This document shows positions 1-11,793 of a stretch of DNA of 64,000 nucleotides, one piece after another. Numbering within the stretch: the first letter of the stretch is position 1; each line of letters begins with the position of its first letter. A model generated the notes under the pieces. The model saw nothing but the letters and a program-made list of their open reading frames with translations. It made no database searches and had not been told where the DNA came from. Position numbers and translations under genes: made by a program. Source of the stretch: Anaeramoeba ignava (taxonomy: Eukaryota > Metamonada > Anaeramoebidae); assembly GCA_028826165.1 (NCBI GenBank), contig JAPDFW010000065.1, positions 310,001 to 374,000 on the forward strand, given 5' to 3'.

Positions 1-2372
1 ATATCAATTCAATTCCAAGACGTAAAGTAGTTCCTAATGAAAATTTTCCTGTTGGCATTTTTCTTTTTAATTGTGCTAAATTATTTCCAAGTAATTCCAT
101 AACAACATAATTATAATTTGGAATTCTTCCACAAGAAATATAAATAGGAGCATATGGAGAATCTGAATTAAATTTATTATTAGAATTATTATTTAAATTA
201 TTATTAAATTTATTTATTAAATTATTATTAAAATTATTAAAATTATTATTAAATTAAAATTATTATTAAATTTATTATTAAATTTATTATTAAATTTATT
301 ATTAAAATTATTATTAAAATTATTATTAAATTTATTATTAAAATTTATTATTAAAATTATTATTAAAATTATTATTATTATTAAAATTTATTATTAAAAT
401 TATTATTAAAATTATTATTAAAATTATTATTTAAATTATTATTAAAATTATTATTAAAATTATTATTAAAATTATTAAATTATTATTAAATTTATTATTA
501 TATTTATTATTATATTAAAATTATTATTATTAAAATTATTATTAAATTTATTATTAAAATTATTATTAAATTTATTATTAAATTTATTATTAAATTATTA
601 TTAAATTTATTATTAAATTTATTATTAAATTTATTATTAAATTTATTATTAAAATTATTATTAAATTATTATTAAATTTATATTATTAAAATTATTATTA
701 AAATTTATTATTATTATTAATTAAATTTATTATTAAATTTTATTATTAAATTTATTATTAAAATTATTATTAAAATTATTATTAAAATTATTATTATTAA
801 ATTTATTATTAAAATTATTATTAAAATTATTATTAAAATTATTATTAAAATTATTATTAAATTTATTATTAAATTTATTATTATTAAATTTATTATTAAA
901 ATTTATTATTAAATTTATTATTAAATTTATTATTAAATTTATAAAATTATTATTAAAATTATTATTAAAATTATTATTATTATTAAATTCTCTATTATTA
1001 AAAATTTAAATTTTTTAAAAATTATTAAAATTATTATTAAAATTATTATTAAAATTATTATTTATTATTAAAATTATTATTAAATTATTATTAAATTAAA
1101 ATTATTATTTAAAATTTATTAAAATTATTATTAAAAATTATTATTAAAAATTATTAAATTTATTATTAAATTTATTTAATTTATTATTAAATTTATTATT
1201 AAATTTTATTATTAATTTTATTATTATTAAATTTATTATTTTTTAAAATTTATTATTAAAATTTATTATTAAAATTTATTATTAAATTTATTATTAAAAA
1301 ATTATTATTAAATTATTATTAAAAATTTATTATTAAATTATTAAAATTTATTATTTAAATTCGTAATTATTATTAAAAATTATTATTAAATTTATTATTA
1401 AATTTATTATTAAATTTATTATTAAAATTATTATTAAAAATTATTATTAAAATTATTATAAAAATAATTAAATTTATTATAAAATTATTATTAAATTTAT
1501 TATTAAAATTATTATTAAATTTATTATTAAAATTTATTATTAAAATTATTATTAAAATTATTATTAAATTTATTATTAAATTTATTATTAAAATTTATTA
1601 TTATTAAATTTATTATTAAATTTATTATTAAAATTATTATTAAATTTATTATTATTAAATTTATTATTATTATTAAATTTATTATTAAATTTATTATTAA
1701 ATTTATTATTAAATTTATTATTAAAATTATTATTAAATTTATTATTAAATTTATTATTAAAATTATTATTAAATTTATTATTAAAATTATTAAAATTATT
1801 ATTAAATTTATTATTAAATTTATTATTAAATTTATTATTAAATTTATTATTAAATTTATTATTAAATTTATTATTAAATTTATTATTAAATTTATTATTA
1901 AATTTATTATTAAATTTATTATTAAATTTATTATTAAAATTATTATTAAATTTATTATTAAATTTATTATTAAATTTATTATTAAATTGATTATTAAATT
2001 TATTATTAAAATTATTATTAAAATTTATTATTAAAATTATTATTAAAATTATTATTAAAATTATTATTAAAATTTACCTTGAATTGATTTTAAAACTACA
2101 ACTTCTAGTTTTAAAGATTCTCTTTTTTTTGTACATTCTTCCATTTTAACTGCAACATTTTTCTTTGTTTCAATATCTCTTGCTGCATAAATATCACCTA
2201 AAAATGAAATTTAAAAAAAAAGGAAATGATCAAAAATTTAATTGTTTTTTTTTTTTGTTAATTGATTAAATTTTTTTTTTAAGTTTTTTATTTGTATTTT
2301 CAATTTACCAAATGCTCCTTGTCCTATTTTTTTTTCAAGAACCCATCTATTTCTTAATGTTGTACCAATCAT
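1..2372 (-). CDS. Casein kinase 1 / tau-tubulin kinase-like protein kinase, N-terminal part
   Basis: Three exons are visible on the minus strand: 2309-2372, 2078-2197 and 1-162; the rest lies beyond the window edge. The joined product starts MIGTTLRNRWVLEKKIG and has the glycine loop GQGAFGDIYAARD, the ATP-binding lysine in NVAVKMEE, and the hinge region YNYVVMELLGNNLAQLKR. The wording of the hinge and the TTLRLGIEL stretch are typical of the CK1 superfamily, closest to tau-tubulin kinases (family knowledge). The catalytic loop is not in the window. Intron 2 is 1,915 nt, unusually long here, and almost entirely TTTAATAAT-type repeat. Exon phases agree across both junctions. The family call is secure; the exact subfamily is inferred. 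Confidence 0.85.
163..2077 (-). repeat. Intron filled with TTTAATAATAAA-type repeat
   Basis: Nearly the whole intron of the kinase gene is an irregular array of AATAATTT/AATAATAAATTT units, with a few interruptions such as the one near 985-1020. Donor GTAAAT (sense, 2077 downward) and acceptor CAG (to 163) flank it. No coding sequence is seen inside. Confidence 0.85.
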
Positions 2373-2717
2373 AATTAAAATTTTTTTTAAAAAAAATAAA
2401 TTGAAAAAAAAGGAAAAAAAAATTGAAAAAATGAAAAAAAAATGAAAAAAAGTTTTTATTTATTTTTATTTTTTTCTTTTTAATTTAATTTTTCTCCTTT
2501 TTGTTTTTCCACTTTTTTTATTTTTATTTTTATTTTTATTTTTAATAAAGCAAAAAAAAAAAAAAATTTTTTTAATAAATTTTCTTTTTCATTTTTTTCT
2601 CTTTTATTTGCTTTTTTAATTTTGTTTTAATTTGTTTTTTCCTTTTATTAATTTCCTTTTCATTTATTTCCTTTCAAATTTTGTGATTTTTACAATTTAA
2701 TTTAATTTAATTTAAAA
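2373..2717. promoter_or_regulatory. Divergent intergenic region between kinase and CH-RhoGEF genes
   Basis: About 345 nt separate the two divergent start codons. The kinase side has long sense-strand T-tracts broken by CATTTTTTTT steps (2420-2445), the pattern seen before most start codons here. One copy of the recurring TTCCACTTTTT core lies near 2505. Promoter function is inferred from position only. Confidence 0.4.
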
Positions 2718-5700
2718 ATGAGTTGGGATAAAATTCAAATTGAAGTAAAAATCAAAATCTAATTTAAAAAAGAAAATGAAACAAAATTCAGATTTAATTT
2801 ATAAATATAAATATAAATATAAATATAAATATAAATATAAATATAAATATAAATATAAATATAAATATAAATATAAATATAAATATAAATATAAATATAA
2901 ATATAAATATAAATATAAATATAAATATAAATATAAATATAAATATAAATATAAATATAAATATAAATATAAATATAAATATAAATATAAATATAAATAT
3001 AAATATAAATATAAATATAAAATATAAATATAAATATAAATATAAATATAAATATAAATATAAATATAAATATAAATATAAATATAAATATAAATATAAA
3101 TATAAATATAAATATAAATATAAATATAATTATAAATTATAAAATATAATTATAAATATAAATATAAATATAAATATAAATATAAATATAAATAACAAAA
3201 ATATAATTATAAATTATAAATATAAATATAAAAATATAAATATAAATATAAATATAAATATAAATATAAATATAAATATAAATATAAATATAAATATAAA
3301 TATAAAAATATAAATATAAATATAAATATAAATATAAATATAAAATATAAAAATATAAATATAAATATAAATATAAACATAAATATAAATATAAAATAAA
3401 TATAAATATAAATATAAAATATAAATATAAATATAAATATAAATATAAATATAAATATAAATATAAATATAAATATAAATATAAATATAAATATAAATAT
3501 AAATATAAATATAAATATAAATATAAATATAAATATAAATATAAATATAAATATAAATATAAATATAAATATAAATATAAATATAAATATAAATATAAAT
3601 ATAAATATAAATATAAATATAAATATAAATATAAATATAAATATAAATATAAATATAAATATAAATATAAATATAAATATAAATATAAATCAAATTCAAA
3701 CAATTTTGCAAACATTTGTAATGAATATATTTATAATTTATTAAATAGAAATTTTCAGAATGGTCAAATCGATTTCTTTCTCGTCGAAATCTTCATGTAG
3801 AACATTTTGAAACTGATTTTGCAGATGGAGTATTATTAATAAATTTAATTGAAGAAGTTTTTGGGGAAAAATTTAGATATACAACAAAACCAAGAGTTCA
3901 GTTACAAAAGATTGAAAATGTTTCGATCGCTTTAACATATTTAAATAAAAAAGGAATTAAATGTGTTTGTAGTCCAAATGGTACATTTTTCCAAATTTAA
4001 AATTCATTTTGAAATTAAAATTAAAATTAAAATCAAAATTAAAATTGAAATTAAAATTAAAATTTAAAATTAAAATTATTAAAATTAAAATTAAAATTAA
4101 AATTAAAATCAAAATCAAAATTAAAATTAAAATTAAAATTAAAATTAAAATTAAAATTAAAATTAAAATTAAAATTAAAATTAAAATTAAAATTAAAATT
4201 AAAATTAAAATTAAAATTAAAATTAAAATTAAAATTAAAATTAAAATTAAAATTAAAATTAAAATTAAAATTAAAAATTTATTTTGAAATTTGAATTGAA
4301 GACTTTGTTGATGGAAATACAAAAAGAATGTTAGGAGTTCTTTGGTCACTAATTCAAATGAGTGAAAAGAGATCAAAAGTACAACAAGATCCAGTAACAC
4401 AATCAACAAAGAAAGAAATAAGCAATTTTTTATCCAAAAGACATCGAGAATCAAAACAAAAAATATTAAGAAAAATAGCACAAAAACCAGAAGAACCAAA
4501 ACAACAAGCAGAACCAAGTAAAATAGCAACAAATATTTGGGAACAAAAAATCTCAAAAGAAAAAGCTGAAGCTGATAGAGATAATATGAGAAAATATAAA
4601 GATAGTAGAAGAAGAACTCATACAAAACCAAGATCAACTCATAATTTACAACATGAACAAAAAATCGATCAATCTAAAAAACTTCAGACAAGAAAACAAC
4701 AAAATGTAACTCGAAAACCAAGAGTTGAAAATAAAGTTGAAGATAAAAAAGTTGAAGATAAAAAAGTTGAAAATAAAAAAGAAATTGAAGATAAAAAAGA
4801 AATTGAAAATAAAAAAGAAATTGAAAATAAAGTTGAAGATAAAAAAGAAATTGAAGATAAAAAAGAAATTGAAAATAAAAAAGAAGTTGAAGATAAAAAA
4901 GAAGTTGAAGATAAAAAAGAAGTTGAAGATAAAAAAGTTGAAAATAAAGTTGAAGATAAAAAAGAAGTTGAAGATAAAAATAAAGTTGAAGATAAAAAAG
5001 AAATTGAAAATAAAGTTGAAGATAAAAAAGTTGAAGATAAAAAAGAAATTGAAAATAAAGTTGAAGATAAAAAAGAAATTGAAAATAAAGTTGAAGATAA
5101 AAAAGAAATTGAAAATAAAGTCGAAGATAAAAAAGAAATTGAAAATAAAGTTGAAGATAATAAAGAAATTGAAGATAATAAAGATATTGAAGATAATAAA
5201 GATATTGAAGATAATAAAGATATTGATTCACAAACTTGGGGAGATGGAAATGTTCCACAAGAACCCAAAAAAGAAGTTTTAACCGAAGAAGAAAAACGAC
5301 AAAAAAGACGATATGAAATTGTAAGGGAAATTTTCGAAACAGAAAGAACATATGTTGAAGGACTATCTATATTAGTAAAAATATTTCTATTCCCATTACG
5401 CGAAAAAAAGCAGCTAATCAACGAACAGCAAATCAGAGCAATTTTCTCACAAATTGAAGTTATATACAATACAAACGATCTTCTGAAAAACCAAATTGAA
5501 CAAAGATGGAAAAATTGGACAGAAACATCACGATTGGGAGATATCTTCAAAACAATCGCACAATTCTTGAAAGTTTACACAGAATATATCAATAATTACA
5601 ATACAGCATTAAGTACGCTTATGAAATTGAAAAACAAAAAGGAATTCAGTGCGTTTTTGACTCAGCAAAAAGCGCTTCCTGAATGCAAAAACTTGGACAT

Positions 5701-7806
5701 AGTTTCGTTTATGATCATGCCAATCCAAAGAATTCCCAGATATGTTTTGTTACTGGAAGATCTTGTGAAATATACAAATCCAGATCATCCTGATTATAAG
5801 CAATTAACTGAAGCAGTGACAACAATCAAAGAAGTTGCAAACTATGTGAATGAAAGTAAAAGGCAAGCCGAAAATATGAACCAAGTATTGGGGATCACAG
5901 AGAAAATATCAGGATTCGAGCAAGAAACAGTTCCTCATCGACGATTTATTCGCGAAGGCGACATCCAATTTTCAAGAGAATCCAAAAAAACAAATGCGCA
6001 TATTTTCATGTTTAATGACATCATTTTAATAACTAAAGCAAGTGGATCAAAATACAAGCTTCTTGAGAAGCTCAAGCTCCACGAATCAACACAAATTCTC
6101 TTGAGCGCCGCTGATGAAAAAGAATCAAAGCAAACCAATAAGGAAAATCCACATTCTCCAGATCCTCTTAATCTTTTTCAACAATCAGAAAAAGAAGAAA
6201 ATCAAAATGAAAGCAAAGAAAGTTCGCCTCAAACTCCCATGAAAAAATCAATCGATTTTTCCGAAATGGCAAAAGGCCTTGTTAGACATGATTCGTTTCA
6301 AGTTACGGAATCTGAAGAAACAGAGGAGAATATTATTGACACTACTTTCGCTATTTTAAATTCTCATGAAAAGAAATTGATCTCGCTTGTTTCTTCTTCC
6401 AAAAAGGAGAAGATCGAATGGATCGTTGCAATTGATGATGCTATTTCTTCTCTAATTGATAATTCCTTGGTTGTTCAAGAACTCAAAATGAAAAATAAAC
6501 AAGAAATGTCAAAAAAAACAGAAGATGAAGATCCTTCTAAAATTTTGCCAGATATTGAAACAATGAAATCAACTTATTTGTATAAAAAAAAACTGATGGA
6601 ATATAAACCAGATACTGAAATCAAAAAGATACGTTGGGTTTCATTTTTTGAAAAGAACATTTTAATAACTAAAAATGAAGATGTAAGTGATTTTTTTAAA
6701 ACAAGATCAAATTAATTTCAAAATGAATTTTAATTTCAAAATGAATTTTAATTTCTTTACAGTTTTCAGAACCAAAAAATTATTTGGCTATTTTTGATTG
6801 TAATATGTTTCTTATGCCAACTTTTGATGGAATTCAATTAGCTTCTCCTAATAGAATTTATTATTTATCAACTGGAAACATTTCAGACGCAATTGATTGC
6901 ATTAATACTTTCAGAAAAACTTTATCAGCATTAGTTTTAAAACAAAAACAAAATGAAGAAAAAAAAGATTCAATTGAAAACACTCCTCAAAAACAACCTC
7001 AAAAGAAACCACAAACTCAAAGCAAAAAAAAAACAAAAAAACAAAGAAAAGAAAATTTGATGAAAGATTCTGGAATTGCTGATATGGCCGTTTTATCCGC
7101 TATAAATTCTCCTCGTCAAAATCGTTCACAAAGTTTGGTTCCGTATAAAACACCAAAAAAACCTCTAACAAGTTTAGAAAATTTGGAAAAAGCAAATGAA
7201 AAAAATACAAAAAATCCAAAAAATACAAAAAATCCAAAAAATCAAAAAATTACAAAAAATCAAAAAATTGAAGATGATCAAGATGAATCAAAAATGATTA
7301 ACAATCTCCTTCCAACTCATTCTGGATATCTCCATAAACAAAGTACTTCAATGCTCAAGAATTGGAAGAAACGTTATTTCAAGTTACAAAACAATTATCT
7401 TTTTTATTATAAGAATGAAAAGGAATTGAATAAAAGACTCGGAAAAATTTCATTATCTCTTGCTTCAGTTAGAGTGAATCAAAAATACGCTAAAAAATTC
7501 GCTTTTGAAGTAGTTACTTTGAATAGGGTTTATTTGTTCCATTCTGAAACAAGTATGGAAATGATGAAATGGCTTGAAGCTCTTCATTCATCAATCCAAA
7601 AATCAGTTGATCTTGACCAAAAAAAACATTCAACTCAAATTCATTCAAAACAAGAAGATTTAAATGGTGAAAGTGAAAGTGATGAATTTGTTGAAGAAGA
7701 TCCAATGGAAAATTCAAATGAAAACTCAAATGAAAATTCAAATGAAAATTCAAATGAAAATTCAAAAGAAAATTTAAATGAAAGATTCAAAAGAAAATTT
7801 AAATGA
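2718..7806 (+). CDS. Calponin-homology / RhoGEF (DH) / tandem PH protein
   Basis: Four exons: 2718-2744, 3749-3980, 4302-6682 and 6763-7806, about 1,227 residues. Exons 1-3 join to an N-terminal actin-binding CH domain (about residues 10-105; EWSNRFL, DFADGVLLINLIEEVFGEKF, KPRVQLQKIENV, DFVDGNTKRMLGVLWSLI). A charged repeat of KKEIENKVED type follows (about 228-393). Then comes a DH domain (about 420-620; YEIVREIFETERTYVEGL, IMPIQRIPRYVLLLEDLVKY), which by family exchanges GDP on Rho-type GTPases, with a PH domain. A second PH domain lies near 1062-1160 (SGYLHKQSTSMLKNWKKRYF). A role linking actin to Rho signalling is inferred. The ENSK repeat tail ends at 7806 after one extra base near 7781-7785. 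Without it the tail would stay open to about 7943. CH-RhoGEF combinations occur in amoebae. Confidence 0.9.
2745..3748 (+). repeat. Intron with long (ATAAAT)n array
   Basis: Intron 1 of the CH-RhoGEF gene (1,004 nt) consists mostly of near-perfect ATAAAT hexamers from about 2806 to 3690; the stretch 3420-3690 is uninterrupted. The same hexamer, in the same orientation relative to the gene, fills intron 1 of the thymidylate kinase gene. Six-frame KY/LY/IY open frames here are artefacts. Confidence 0.9.
3981..4301 (+). repeat. Intron with (AAAATT)n array
   Basis: Intron 2 of the CH-RhoGEF gene. It opens GTACAT and closes GAAG, with AAAATT hexamers between about 4010 and 4275, A-rich on the sense strand. 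Confidence 0.85.
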
Positions 7807-7943
7807 AAATTTAAAAGAAAATTCAAAAGAAAATTCAAATGAAAATTCAAAAGAAAATTCAAAAGAAAATTCAAAAGAAAATTCAAAAGAAGATTTAAAA
7901 GAAAATTCAAAAGAAAATTCAAAAGAAAATTCAAAAGAAAATT

Positions 7944-8879
7944 AAAAAAAATAATCAATAAGAGAAGTTAAATCCATTTTTTTTCTTTTCTTTCTTCTTT
8001 TTTCTTTTAAACGGGAAATGATTTACAATTTCTTTGTTTGTAATTTGTTCCTTCGAATCAAACATTGAAGTTGGAATAAATTTACAAAAAAAAATTAAAA
8101 TTTAAATTTAAAATTTAAGTTTACAAGGAATTATTAATGAAATTGAAATAAAAATTAAAATCAAAATCAAAATCAAAATCAAAATCAAAATCAAAATCAA
8201 AATCAAAATCAAAATCAAAATCAAAATCAAAATATGAATCAAAATCAAAATAAAATCAAAATCAAAATCAAAATCAAAATCAAAATCAAAATCAAAATCA
8301 AAATCAAAATCAAAATCAAAATCAAAATCAAAATCAAAATCAAAATCAAAATTAAAATCAAAATATAAATCAAAATCAAAATCAAAATCAAAATCAAAAT
8401 CAAAATCAAATCAAAATCAAAATCAAAATCAAAATCAAAATCAAAATCAAAATCAAAATCAAAATCAAAATCAAAATCAAAATCAAAATCAAAATCAAAA
8501 TCAAAATCAAAATCAAAATCAAAATCAAAATCAAAATCAAAATCAAAATCAAAATCAAAATCAAAATCAAAATTAAAATTAAAATCAAAATCAAAATCAA
8601 AATCAAAATCAAAATATAAATCAAAATATAAATCAAAATAAAAATCAAAATATCAAAATCAAAATTAAAATCAAAATTAAAATTAAAATCAAAATCAAAA
8701 TCAAAATCAAAATCAAAATCAAAATATAAATCAAAATCAAAATCAAAATCAAAATCAAAATCAAAATCAAAATCAAAATCAAAATCAAAATCAAAATATA
8801 AATCAAAATCAAAATCAAAATAAATCAAATTCAAAATATAAAAATTAAAATCATTTTATGGTTTTATTGTTTTATTGAT
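7944..8879. repeat. Convergent intergenic region with (AAAATC)n array
   Basis: The first 200 nt hold no gene that I can see. From about 8155 to 8850 runs an array of AAAATC hexamers with a few AAATAT and AAAATT variants. The unit is the same one that encodes Asn-Gln runs in several proteins of this window, but no start codon or splice site ties this copy to a gene. It lies between the 3' ends of two convergent genes. Confidence 0.85.
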
Positions 8880-9146
8880 TTATAAATTTTTTTGAGCAAA
8901 ACAATTTTCAATAAAATCATAAGGAATAATAACATTTCCAATTTTTCTACGAAGAAAATCACCACTTTTCATTTTAGATTCTTCAGCTGCATTTGAAACA
9001 ACAATATTTCCTTGTTTATCAAAACATTCAAAAGTTCCAGCAATTCTTCTTTGATCTTTTAAAGAAATCATAATTGATTTACCTAAAAATGTTTTAGCTT
9101 TTTCAATTAAATTTTGATTTTGTGATTTTTCTTTTTCAGAATTCAT
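8880..9146 (-). CDS. LSm/Sm-fold protein, NAA38 (LSMD1)-like
   Basis: Single-exon, 88-residue protein made up almost wholly of one Sm fold. Sm1 is seen as GKSIMISLKDQRRIAGTFEC with FDKQGNIVVSNAAEE, and Sm2 as RRKIGNVIIPYDFI. The 'DKQGNI' wording and the lack of a canonical Sm2 'RG' suggest the LSMD1/NAA38 branch, an auxiliary subunit of the NatC N-terminal acetyltransferase, rather than LSm1-8. This placement is inferred; another LSm paralogue is possible. Its start codon lies only 71 nt from that of the divergent CBM20 gene. Confidence 0.75.
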   Translation of the reverse strand: MNSEKEKSQNQNLIEKAKTFLGKSIMISLKDQRRIAGTFECFDKQGNIVVSNAAEESKMKSGDFLRRKIGNVIIPYDFIENCFAQKNL

Positions 9147-9217
9147 TTAAAATTTAAAATTTAAAAATGAAAAATGAAAAAAATATTTTTGAATTTATTA
9201 TTTTTTTCTTTTTAAAA
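9147..9217. promoter_or_regulatory. 71-nt shared divergent promoter region
   Basis: The start codons of the LSm gene (-) and the CBM20-ankyrin-BTB gene (+) are separated by 71 nt only. Read from the LSm side it contains two CATTTTT steps followed by AAATTTTAAA. Promoter function is inferred. Confidence 0.4.
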
Positions 9218-11197
9218 ATGAATTTTACTGAAGTTACTTTTTATTATCATTATAAATATACAAATCCAGGTGATTCAATTCTAATAACAGGAAATATTTT
9301 AGAATTTGGTTTTTGGAAACCTGAAAAAGGAATGGAATTAAAAACAAATTCAAAATTGTAAATATTTTTTAATTAAGAAAAAATTTAAATTTAAAAATTA
9401 AAAAAAATTTAAAAAAGATTTCCAATTTGGAAAGTTAAAGTTTTTCTTCCTTCTTCAATTAAAATTCAATATAAATATGTTATTAAAAAAGCAAATGGAA
9501 ATTTTAATTGGGAAACAACTGGAACATGGAATAATAGAAATTTAACAATTTCTGAAGAAGAATCACAAGTTGTTTTTGATAATTTTTCTTTATTTTTTAA
9601 TGTATCAACTCAAGGAATAAAATTATTACTTGAAAATGGACATTCTTTATCAGAAGTACATTTTAGAAATATATTCAAAAAAATATCTAAAAACAAAATA
9701 CTTATTTAATTTAATTTAATTTAAATTTTAAAAAAGAAACAATCTGTAAAAAATTTTTAAATTTAAAAAAAAAAAGGAATTGGAAAAGTTTTTTATTAAA
9801 TTTTTTATTAGGGAAAAACACCTCTTATTTATAATATTTATTATGATTATAATTTTGATATTAAAAATGTTATTGATATTTTCTTAAAATTAGGAGTAGA
9901 TATTAATGAAAAAGATGATGTAAAAGAAAAATCAAAATTAATTATTTTTATTATTAAATAATAATTTCAAAAATTTAGAATGTAAAAAATTAAATTAAAA
10001 TAAAGAAAATTAAATTTAAAAATTATTTTCAAAAATTTTAAGGGGAATACAGCTTTATTAACATCATTATCTTATCAACCTCGACCTAATTTAATTGAAT
10101 TTTTATTAGAAAAAGGAGCTGATCCTAATTTACCAAATGTAGATTAAAAAATATTTGATTTTTAAACAAAATAATAATAATATCAAAATTAAATTTTTTA
10201 TATTTTATAAAGAAAACGGAAATTCCTTTAGTTTATTGTTTAAGATACACTTCTTATTATTATCCTATTAATGAAATTCTGAAATTATTATTAATTTATG
10301 GAGCTAATGTTACTTTAGATTGTTTTCCACTTGTTTTCAATTCAAATGATTTGGATCGTTTAAAATTATTTCTTAATTTTTGCAATTATCAATTTATTCA
10401 AGTAAAAATTTTTAATTTGAATTTTAATTTATTTAAATTTTATAATTATAATTTTATAGAAAGTTTTAGATCAAATCAAAATTGATAATTTAGAAATGAA
10501 AATGATAATTCCAAGATTTAATCAAATTAATCAAGATCTCCTTTTTTTATTAAATGAAGGAAAAATAATCAGTGATTTTTTTATTAAGGATAAAAATGGA
10601 AATGAATATCATCTTCATAAATCAATTTTAAGAAGTAGAAATGTTATATTTCAACAATTTGAAAATTTTTTCAAAGAAAATGAAACGGAAGATATTCAAG
10701 ATTTTTTGGAATGGATTTATTCAGGAAATGTTAATAATTCAGATATTTTATTTGGAAATGCATCAAAATTAATTGAAGGAATTCCAAATAAAAAATGTTT
10801 TTATCAGAAATGTTATAGAAAAGGAATTGTTCATGATTTAAAAAAATTATATTCAAATCAAGAAACAAATTGTGTTATTTTAACAGAAAAAAATGAAGAG
10901 ATTAAAGTTCATAAAGAAATTTTATTTGCTCGTTCAAAATCATTTCGAGAAATCATTTCCTCATTTAATCAAAAAGAAGAAATTCAAATTAAACTTGATA
11001 AATCAAATCATAAAACTATTGAAAATCTTATTAAATTTATTTATACTGATAAAATTGATTTTTCAAATCTTTCTGAAATTTTTTATGATTTGGAAGAATT
11101 AATTGATCATTTCGAATTAAGTCCAAATAATTTATTAGAATATCATTTAATTACATTTAAAAGAATTAATCAAAAATTTTGGTATAAAAAAGATTAA
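9218..11197 (+). CDS. CBM20 starch-binding / ankyrin / double BTB fusion protein
   Basis: Exons 9218-9357, 9418-9655, 9812-9919, 10043-10138, 10213-10401 and 10460-11197 join in frame to about 502 residues. Residues 1-100 form a CBM20 carbohydrate-binding module (VTFYYHYKYTNPGDSILITG, FGFWKPEKG, WKVKVFLPSSIKIQYKYVI). Ankyrin repeats follow (KNVIDIFLKLGVDINEKDD, GNTALLTSL, IEFLLEKGADPNLPN), then two BTB/POZ domains (HLHKSILRSRN; VHKEILFARSKSFREIIS). The CBM20-to-ankyrin junction uses donor GTACAT at 9656. The alternative is two separate genes, with a stop near 9706. The phase-0 junction and the ankyrin wording on both sides favour one gene. Candidate microexons at 9737-9745 and 9979-9981 would add K-Q-S and N. 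BTB proteins often serve as CUL3 adaptors; a glycogen-linked role is inferred. Confidence 0.75.
9737..9745 (+). other. Candidate 9-nt microexon (AAACAATCT)
   Basis: Flanked by AG upstream and GTAAAA downstream inside the intron between the CBM20 exon and the first ankyrin exon. It is phase 0 and adds Lys-Gln-Ser, bringing the hairpin between ENGHSLSE and GKTPL close to normal ankyrin length. Not proven without cDNA. Confidence 0.45.
9979..9981 (+). other. Candidate 3-nt microexon (AAT)
   Basis: Sits as TTTAG-AAT-GTAAAA in the intron 9920-10042. The flanking exons give INEKDD then GNTAL, one residue short of the ankyrin consensus. The AAT unit supplies exactly one Asn in frame. Confidence 0.6.
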
Positions 11198-11280
11198 AAA
11201 AATTTTTTTTATTTGGATTTTAATTTTAAAAAAAGAAAGAAAATAAAAAGGAAATTAAAATTTTATTTCTTTTTTTTTCT
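11198..11280. other. Short convergent spacer
   Basis: A/T-rich 83-nt gap between the stop codons of two convergent genes. No further feature is seen. Confidence 0.5.
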
Positions 11281-11702
11281 TCAATTTTTTGATTCATATT
11301 TTTTTAATTTTTCTCTTAATTGTTTAACTTCTTTTTCAAGTGCTTCATTTCTTTTTAATAATTCTGTTTTTTCTTTTTGAATATTTTCTATATTTGATCC
11401 ACCCATATATTTTTGAATATATCTAATTATTTTTAAAATGAAATGAATTTTAAATAAACTTAAATCAAAAATTTGTTTTTAAATTAAAAAGAATAAAACA
11501 AACTCAATTGCTTCTTCTGGTTTTTCTGGTTGTTCATAAAGTGAAACCAAAGCTAAAAAAATATTAATAAAATTTAAAAGAAATTTTCAGTTTAAATTCT
11601 TATTTCATTTTTTTTGATTATTTTTTATAAACCTTTTGTTAAGGCATCAATTACTCCAGTTCTATCAAGATATTTTTTAAATTCATCTTTTTTAGTTTCC
11701 AT
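11281..11702 (-). CDS. MYCBP: c-Myc-binding protein (MYCBP/AMY-1) homologue
   Basis: Three small exons (11633-11702, 11504-11552, 11281-11422) join in frame to 86 residues. The N-terminal helix METKKDEFKKYLDRTGVIDA is followed by LTKALVSLYEQPEKPEEAIE and YIQKYMGGS. A coiled coil ends the protein (ELLKRNEALEKEVKQLREKL). Order and length match the MYCBP family of about 100 residues (AKAP/centrosome-associated small helical protein). The gene is easy to miss because each exon is very short. Function in an amoeba is unknown; the family is linked to cilia and centrosomes in other eukaryotes. Confidence 0.85.
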
Positions 11703-11793
11703 TATAAATTTTTTGAATAAAAAAGTAAAAAAAAAATGAAATTAAAATTTTTCATTTTTTTTTTTAAAATTTTTAAAAAAATATAAAATTATA
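11703..11793. promoter_or_regulatory. 91-nt shared divergent promoter region
   Basis: Only 91 nt lie between the divergent start codons of the MYCBP and C2-like genes. CATTTTTTTTT-type T-tracts precede both starts on their own sense strands. Confidence 0.4.

Noticed and set aside
2776-3715. Long open frames of KY, LY and IY dipeptides
   Set aside because: They are six-frame translations of the ATAAAT array in intron 1 of the CH-RhoGEF gene and lack any non-repeat sequence.
4674-5550. Open frames antisense to the KKVE repeat of the CH-RhoGEF gene
   Set aside because: Mirror of a low-complexity coding repeat; the plus frame has clear CH, DH and PH domains.
8155-8850. AAAATC array as a telomere or CRISPR-like array
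   Set aside because: No spacers, no G-rich telomeric unit, internal position and the same hexamer codes for Asn-Gln runs elsewhere.
9167-9361. Start of the CBM20 protein at the upstream ATG 9170
   Set aside because: The extra residues are a hydrophobic Phe/Ile run from the promoter T-tract; CBM20 begins normally with Met at 9218.
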